From NCBI GenBank assembly GCA_016297165.1, contig JAEDHF010000087.1, positions 1 through 7,849 on the forward strand: a DNA stretch of 7,849 nt, written 5' to 3'. The notes below the pieces were generated by a model. That model did no database searches. It was given only the letters and a program-made list of their open reading frames with translations, and was not told the origin of the DNA. Within the stretch, counting starts at the first letter, position 1, and the number at the start of each line of letters is the position of its first letter. Origin of the DNA: Oscillospiraceae bacterium (GTDB lineage: Bacteria > Bacillota > Clostridia > Oscillospirales > Ruminococcaceae). Shown here one piece after another: positions 4,327 to 7,849 of this stretch. A program made the translations under genes and the position numbers.

Positions 4327-6711
4327 TTATTCAATATGAAAGTCCTCTGTTACAACACCGATATGATATCTACCGTCATATCCCATTGAAAGAGATTCGT
4401 TAACATTCATCACCACAACCGGTACAGAGGACATGACATTTCCGTCTCTATCGGAGAAATAAAGATTTTCACCAGTTTTTAGCTTGAAATTTGTCTGCTG
4501 GCGCTTTAATGCAGATTCCTCGTTATTATCCTTCATAACTATAAGGAGAGTATTATGGGCAGCAAGCTTACCATCCTTAATTTTCCACTTTTTCATATCG
4601 TTTTTATCGTCGGAAAGATAATATCCGCTTATATCAATGTCCTCGGAGCTGTCGTTATAAAGCTCTACCCAGTCGCCATTTCCTGCGGTATAAAGCTCGC
4701 TTATAATTACTCCTCTGCCCTCTTCGTTCTTATCGATAAACAGCCTTACGGTAACAACACCGCTTTCGTCTGCCATATCCTTATTTATTCTGATATCCTC
4801 GGAATAGTAGGCTGTGTCGTTAATCTCCCAATGATTAAAGCTATAACCCTCAAAGGTGCTTACCCCTGCATTAACCCCACATTCGTTAAAATAGTCTGTT
4901 GAAAGCTTTTTTACCGTAGTGGCAGTCTGTGAGCCGAGACGGGCGATACTGCCCTCCGGGTTATAGAACTCAACGGTATATGTATCTCCCTCATAGCCAA
5001 AGCTCTTTGCGATGTATCTTTTCATTATTTCAGGCCGTTTTTCGGCAAAATCCCTTATCTGCTGGCGGCTGTCCGCAAAGGTGTTCTCATTAGCCCAGGA
5101 TGATGTATATCCGTTTTCGAGAGCGTACATACATTCCTTATCACATTCCTCGATAAGCTTTTCTACCGTTTTGAGAGCATTTTCCGTTGAAAAAGCTCCG
5201 CCGATAAGCTCGCAGATTGTGTTGGCGAACTTTTCCTTCATGTCATCTCTTTTTAAAAGAGCTTTAAGAAGGATAGAATCACCCTGCATGTGATTTCCCG
5301 TAAGAACGGCGGTTAAGGTATCGTCCTTATATCCTCTTCCGTAAAGTCCCCATGCGAATTCAGCGTCAAAAAGCATAAATCTCCACTTGCCGTCGAGATA
5401 TTCGCTGCTTACTACCTCATTTTCATCGGGATAATACCGCCAGGCCTTAAAGTTATTACCGGGCCAGTCCTTGTTATCAATGTAAATCTGTATAGCGTAA
5501 TAGAGCATCAGATTATCAATATCCACAAGCTCACAGAATTCCTTGAATCTCTGGTAATTATCGAGCCCCTTTTCCGCTAATTCGAGAACATGGTTCCAGT
5601 CGGCAACGCATTTTTCGTCGTCGCCCTCCATTTCCTGCTCCTTAGCGCCTACAATACGGAAATTATCCTTATTGCCGCCGTAGTTGTTGGCAAGATAATC
5701 GTTGCTGTAGGCTTCGTGTAGCCACGCAAAGCCGTAATACTCGCTGTTCAGGAACACAGCCGCAGGACGTACCCTCTGTACATCTGGAAAACCTGCCTCA
5801 AAGGACAGGGTCATAGAAAGCTCATCACGAATACTCGCAAATTCACGGTCGTTAGCGTTATCTCTGAGAGTGATTCTGTCGTAGCGTGTCATGAAATTTC
5901 CATAAGCGTCGGTGTTGCCCTTAAAGAACGGATATTTGAATTTACCGTTATTCTCGCTGTAGATATTACGGGCGATTAGTCGCCAGGATTTCTGGGTATT
6001 GGCTCTTGAAACGCCGCCTACTACTCTGCCGCCTGCCGCCTGGGAGATTATTTGTTCTCCGTCGCCGGTAAAGGCTTCGACATACATATCTCGTTCGCTC
6101 TCACGTCCGCTGATATGCCAGTTTGCAGGAGCATTATAGTCGATTACTCCTCCGTCGTATTCATCGGAATTCAGGTATTCGTCTCTCATATAGCCCTCGG
6201 TTGCCACCCCGTAATAATAATCATACAGGTTGTATTCGTCTGTTGACAGCACGAATACGAGAGTAGATTCATCAAAGCGCTCAAATACGTTTCTTCCTAC
6301 CACATAGCTTTTATGTGCAATACTTGTTTTTTCTCCGTCCTTAACCGCAACAGCCTTTATTGTAGTAGCACAAACATCGGATTTCGCTCTAATAGCTATC
6401 GGCTCCGAGTATTTCTTAGAGGTTTCGTCAGGATCGTTTCTGTCCGTGGTATAATATATCACGGCGTCCGGGTCATTACAGGAAAGCTCAACGCTGATAT
6501 CCTCGTCATAGAAGGATTTTCCCTTTGAAAAATCAATGGTAATTTCTTCATTAACTACAACAGGCTCTTCTTCAGGTGCAGCAGTATCCTCCTTATCAGT
6601 AGTAAGGGTTTGTGACAGCTTAACCTGCAGGTCGCTGTGATGTGTCAGCAGGATAAGACTGACTGCGCCTACCGCAAGAACAGCAATTAAAAGAATAATA
6701 AGTTTTTTCAT
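4327..6711 (-). CDS. secreted or membrane-anchored CotH-kinase protein with CHB_HEX-like and lamin-tail domains
   Basis: This 794-residue extracellular protein starts with MKK and a hydrophobic segment at about 4-22. There is no lipobox Cys, so it is a signal peptide or an uncleaved anchor, followed by an acidic linker. Residues 56-138 (PDAVIYYTTDRNDP, then IKAVAVKDG) match the chitobiase/hexosaminidase C-terminal beta domain. About 150-570 is the CotH fold, an atypical protein-kinase relative that in Bacillus phosphorylates spore-coat proteins. It contains GGVSRANTQKSWRL, FLNSEYYGFAWLHE, DWPGNNFKAWR (Asp415) and KWRFMLFDAEFAWG (Asp449, Glu451), so the acidic metal-binding blocks are kept. 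Residues 577-660 resemble one degenerate InlB-type repeat (VEFYNPEGS to GYSFNHWEI). About 667-794 is a lamin-tail domain (VIISELYTAGNGDWVELYN). No dockerin or LPXTG signal is visible. It lies 5 bases after ligA. Its target is unknown; spore-coat, cell-wall and cell-surface roles are all possible. Confidence 0.88.
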   Translation of the reverse strand: MKKLIILLIAVLAVGAVSLILLTHHSDLQVKLSQTLTTDKEDTAAPEEEPVVVNEEITIDFSKGKSFYDEDISVELSCNDPDAVIYYTTDRNDPDETSKKYSEPIAIRAKSDVCATTIKAVAVKDGEKTSIAHKSYVVGRNVFERFDESTLVFVLSTDEYNLYDYYYGVATEGYMRDEYLNSDEYDGGVIDYNAPANWHISGRESERDMYVEAFTGDGEQIISQAAGGRVVGGVSRANTQKSWRLIARNIYSENNGKFKYPFFKGNTDAYGNFMTRYDRITLRDNANDREFASIRDELSMTLSFEAGFPDVQRVRPAAVFLNSEYYGFAWLHEAYSNDYLANNYGGNKDNFRIVGAKEQEMEGDDEKCVADWNHVLELAEKGLDNYQRFKEFCELVDIDNLMLYYAIQIYIDNKDWPGNNFKAWRYYPDENEVVSSEYLDGKWRFMLFDAEFAWGLYGRGYKDDTLTAVLTGNHMQGDSILLKALLKRDDMKEKFANTICELIGGAFSTENALKTVEKLIEECDKECMYALENGYTSSWANENTFADSRQQIRDFAEKRPEIMKRYIAKSFGYEGDTYTVEFYNPEGSIARLGSQTATTVKKLSTDYFNECGVNAGVSTFEGYSFNHWEINDTAYYSEDIRINKDMADESGVVTVRLFIDKNEEGRGVIISELYTAGNGDWVELYNDSSEDIDISGYYLSDDKNDMKKWKIKDGKLAAHNTLLIVMKDNNEESALKRQQTNFKLKTGENLYFSDRDGNVMSSVPVVVMNVNESLSMGYDGRYHIGVVTEDFHIE

Positions 6712-6713
6712 AG

Positions 6714-6718
6714 TCCTT
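6714..6718 (-). promoter_or_regulatory. short-spaced ribosome site overlapping the ligA stop codon
   Basis: On the minus strand AAGGA ends only 2 bases before the ATG of the CotH-family gene and overlaps the ligA TAA (6717-6719). The spacing is shorter than usual. The frame upstream has a TGA stop before any other start codon, so the ATG at 6711 is nevertheless the only sensible start. Ribosomes ending on ligA probably reinitiate here. Confidence 0.5.
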
Positions 6719-7849
6719 ATTCATTAAGCATTTTAAGCAAATCCTCTTCGCTTAAAACAGTAATCCCAAGCTCATTTGCCTTTGTGAGCTTACTTCCTGC
6801 CGCTTCTCCGGCTACAACATAACTGGTTTTCTTAGAAACGGAGCCTGAGCACTTACCGCCCATATTCTCAATCATTTCCTTTGCCTCTTCCCTTTTTAAG
6901 GTGGGGAGAGTGCCCGTAAGAACGAAGGTTAAGCCCGAAAGCTTATCGCCTCCTCCGACCTTATCATAGACAAGCTTAAGACCGTAGGAACGAAGCCTCT
7001 CTATAAGCGAAATCATTTCCTCGTCCTTAAAGGCGCTTACAATATTATCCGCTAAAACCTCGCCGAAGGTATCAATAGCCAGTATATCTTCCTTTTTCGC
7101 TTTAATAATGCTGTCGATATCTCCGAAGCGCTTACAGAGCAGCTCGGCGGAACGCCTTCCTATGCCCCTTATTCCAATGGCAAAAATCAGACGGTCAAGC
7201 CGGTTTTCCTTCGACTTATTTATTGCATCTATCAGGTTTTTCGCCGATTTCTCCTTGAATTTAGGAAGCTTTAATAAGTCCTCCTCCTTAAGCTCGTATA
7301 AGTCGGCAGGACTTTCTATAAGTCCGTTGCTGCATAAAGCTTCAACAATAGCCTCTCCTAAGCCGTCGATGTTCATAGCGTCTCTTGAAGCGAAATGTTC
7401 GATACGGCGAAGAAGTTGCGCCTTACAGTTAGGATTTATACAGCGAATAGCCGCCTCGTTCTCCTCTCTTACAGCCTTATGACCGCAGACAGGGCATCTG
7501 TCGGGAATAATGAATGGCTCGCTGTTTTCTGAGTGAGCCGCAACCTTAACAACCTCAGGGATTATTTCTCCTGCCTTTCTTACGATTATTCTGTCGCCGA
7601 GACGGATATCGAACTGTGAGATAATCTCCTGATTATGAAGTGATGCTCTTGTAACTGAGGTTCCTGCAAGAATAACAGGGTCGAAAATCGCTACGGGAGT
7701 AAGTGCGCCTGTCCTTCCTACGTTAATTTCAATTTCTCTGAGGGTAGTTTCTTTTTCCTCAGGGGGATATTTGAATGCTACCGCCCATTTCGGCACCTTT
7801 GAGGTTGCACCTAAAATATCCCGCTGTGAGAAATCGTTGACCTTTATTA
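6717..7849 (-). CDS. ligA: NAD-dependent DNA ligase, C-terminal part (cut by the window end)
   Basis: LigA seals nicks in replication and repair using NAD+. The reading frame runs open to the last base of the window, giving 376 codons. The segment just beyond the GTG at 7796 reads KVNDFSQRDILGATSK, the classic LigA sequence before PKWAVAFKYPPEE, so no start lies here. Full-length LigA is about 660-670 residues, so the adenylation domain with its KxDG lysine lies outside. Visible in order are: the end of the adenylation domain and the OB fold (to about 7530); a four-Cys zinc finger, with Cys codons at 7494-7496, 7485-7487, 7440-7442 and 7425-7427; helix-hairpin-helix repeats (about 7410-6990, including GLGEAIVEAL and GIGRRSAELL); and a BRCT domain (about 6945-6720, LTFVLTGTL, MGGKCSGSVSKKTSYVVAG). 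Nothing is broken. It is followed after 5 bases by the CotH-family gene on the same strand. Confidence 0.97.
   Translation of the reverse strand, partial: IKVNDFSQRDILGATSKVPKWAVAFKYPPEEKETTLREIEINVGRTGALTPVAIFDPVILAGTSVTRASLHNQEIISQFDIRLGDRIIVRKAGEIIPEVVKVAAHSENSEPFIIPDRCPVCGHKAVREENEAAIRCINPNCKAQLLRRIEHFASRDAMNIDGLGEAIVEALCSNGLIESPADLYELKEEDLLKLPKFKEKSAKNLIDAINKSKENRLDRLIFAIGIRGIGRRSAELLCKRFGDIDSIIKAKKEDILAIDTFGEVLADNIVSAFKDEEMISLIERLRSYGLKLVYDKVGGGDKLSGLTFVLTGTLPTLKREEAKEMIENMGGKCSGSVSKKTSYVVAGEAAGSKLTKANELGITVLSEEDLLKMLNE

Noticed and set aside
4447..4458. Copy of TCTATCGGAGAA identical to 3251-3262
   Set aside because: A repeated 12-mer is expected by chance about once or twice in a window of this size, and this copy lies in coding DNA with no partner arm.
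4555..4902. Plus-strand frame with hydrophobic segments opposite the CotH-family gene (others at 5012-5293, 6052-6246 and 6313-6528)
   Set aside because: The minus strand encodes a continuous multidomain protein, and the hydrophobic look comes from complementing acidic and polar codons.
7108..7482. Plus-strand frame opposite ligA
   Set aside because: It is the shadow of the helix-hairpin-helix and zinc-finger coding region of LigA.

Overview
The window looks like chromosomal DNA from a low-to-moderate GC, spore-forming Firmicute of the class Clostridia, with a Ruminococcus/Oscillospiraceae-like feel. That reading rests on a SpoIIID sporulation regulator, strong Shine-Dalgarno sites, AT-rich intergenic DNA with textbook sigma-A boxes, U-tract terminators and a CotH-family surface protein. 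The species assignment is inference from gene content; no search was possible. There is no insertion sequence, prophage gene or CRISPR array. The window cuts ligA at its right end.

Left part (1-850): a sigma-E-like promoter (106-134) precedes spoIIID (168-455). Next is a single tRNA-Thr(GGT) gene (532-607) with its own perfect TTGACA-17-TATAAT promoter and its own terminator (614-652). An 11-bp perfect inverted repeat brackets the -10 box of that promoter. The AT-rich gap 656-850 holds the promoter of the next operon, over which lies a 31-bp near-perfect palindrome.

Middle plus-strand operon (851-4219): citrate synthase, a DEDDh 3'-5' exonuclease with a Cys-rich C-terminal part (start overlaps the previous stop by one base), and an RlmN/Cfr-family radical SAM RNA methyltransferase. 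At the junction of the last two genes, a 14-bp perfect inverted repeat (about 20 bp with G-U pairs) buries the stop codon of the nuclease gene and the ribosome site and start codon of the methyltransferase gene. It is followed by six T and by a competing third arm. This is the most interesting signal here, because it looks like a coupling or attenuation switch built into coding DNA. The operon ends with a long AT-rich hairpin (4219-4284) and a strong intrinsic terminator (4290-4323).

Right minus-strand operon (7849-4327, convergent to the above): the C-terminal 376 codons of NAD-dependent DNA ligase (ligA), then, 5 bases later, a membrane-anchored or secreted CotH-kinase protein. That protein carries a chitobiase/hexosaminidase-C-like domain, the CotH fold, a degenerate InlB-like repeat and a lamin-tail domain. 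Its Shine-Dalgarno site overlaps the ligA stop codon, so the two are probably translated in a coupled way.

Most of the window is ordinary housekeeping and sporulation DNA. The novelty lies in the RNA/DNA control structures between and at the edges of the genes, and in two less usual proteins (the nuclease with a Cys-rich tail and the multidomain CotH protein).
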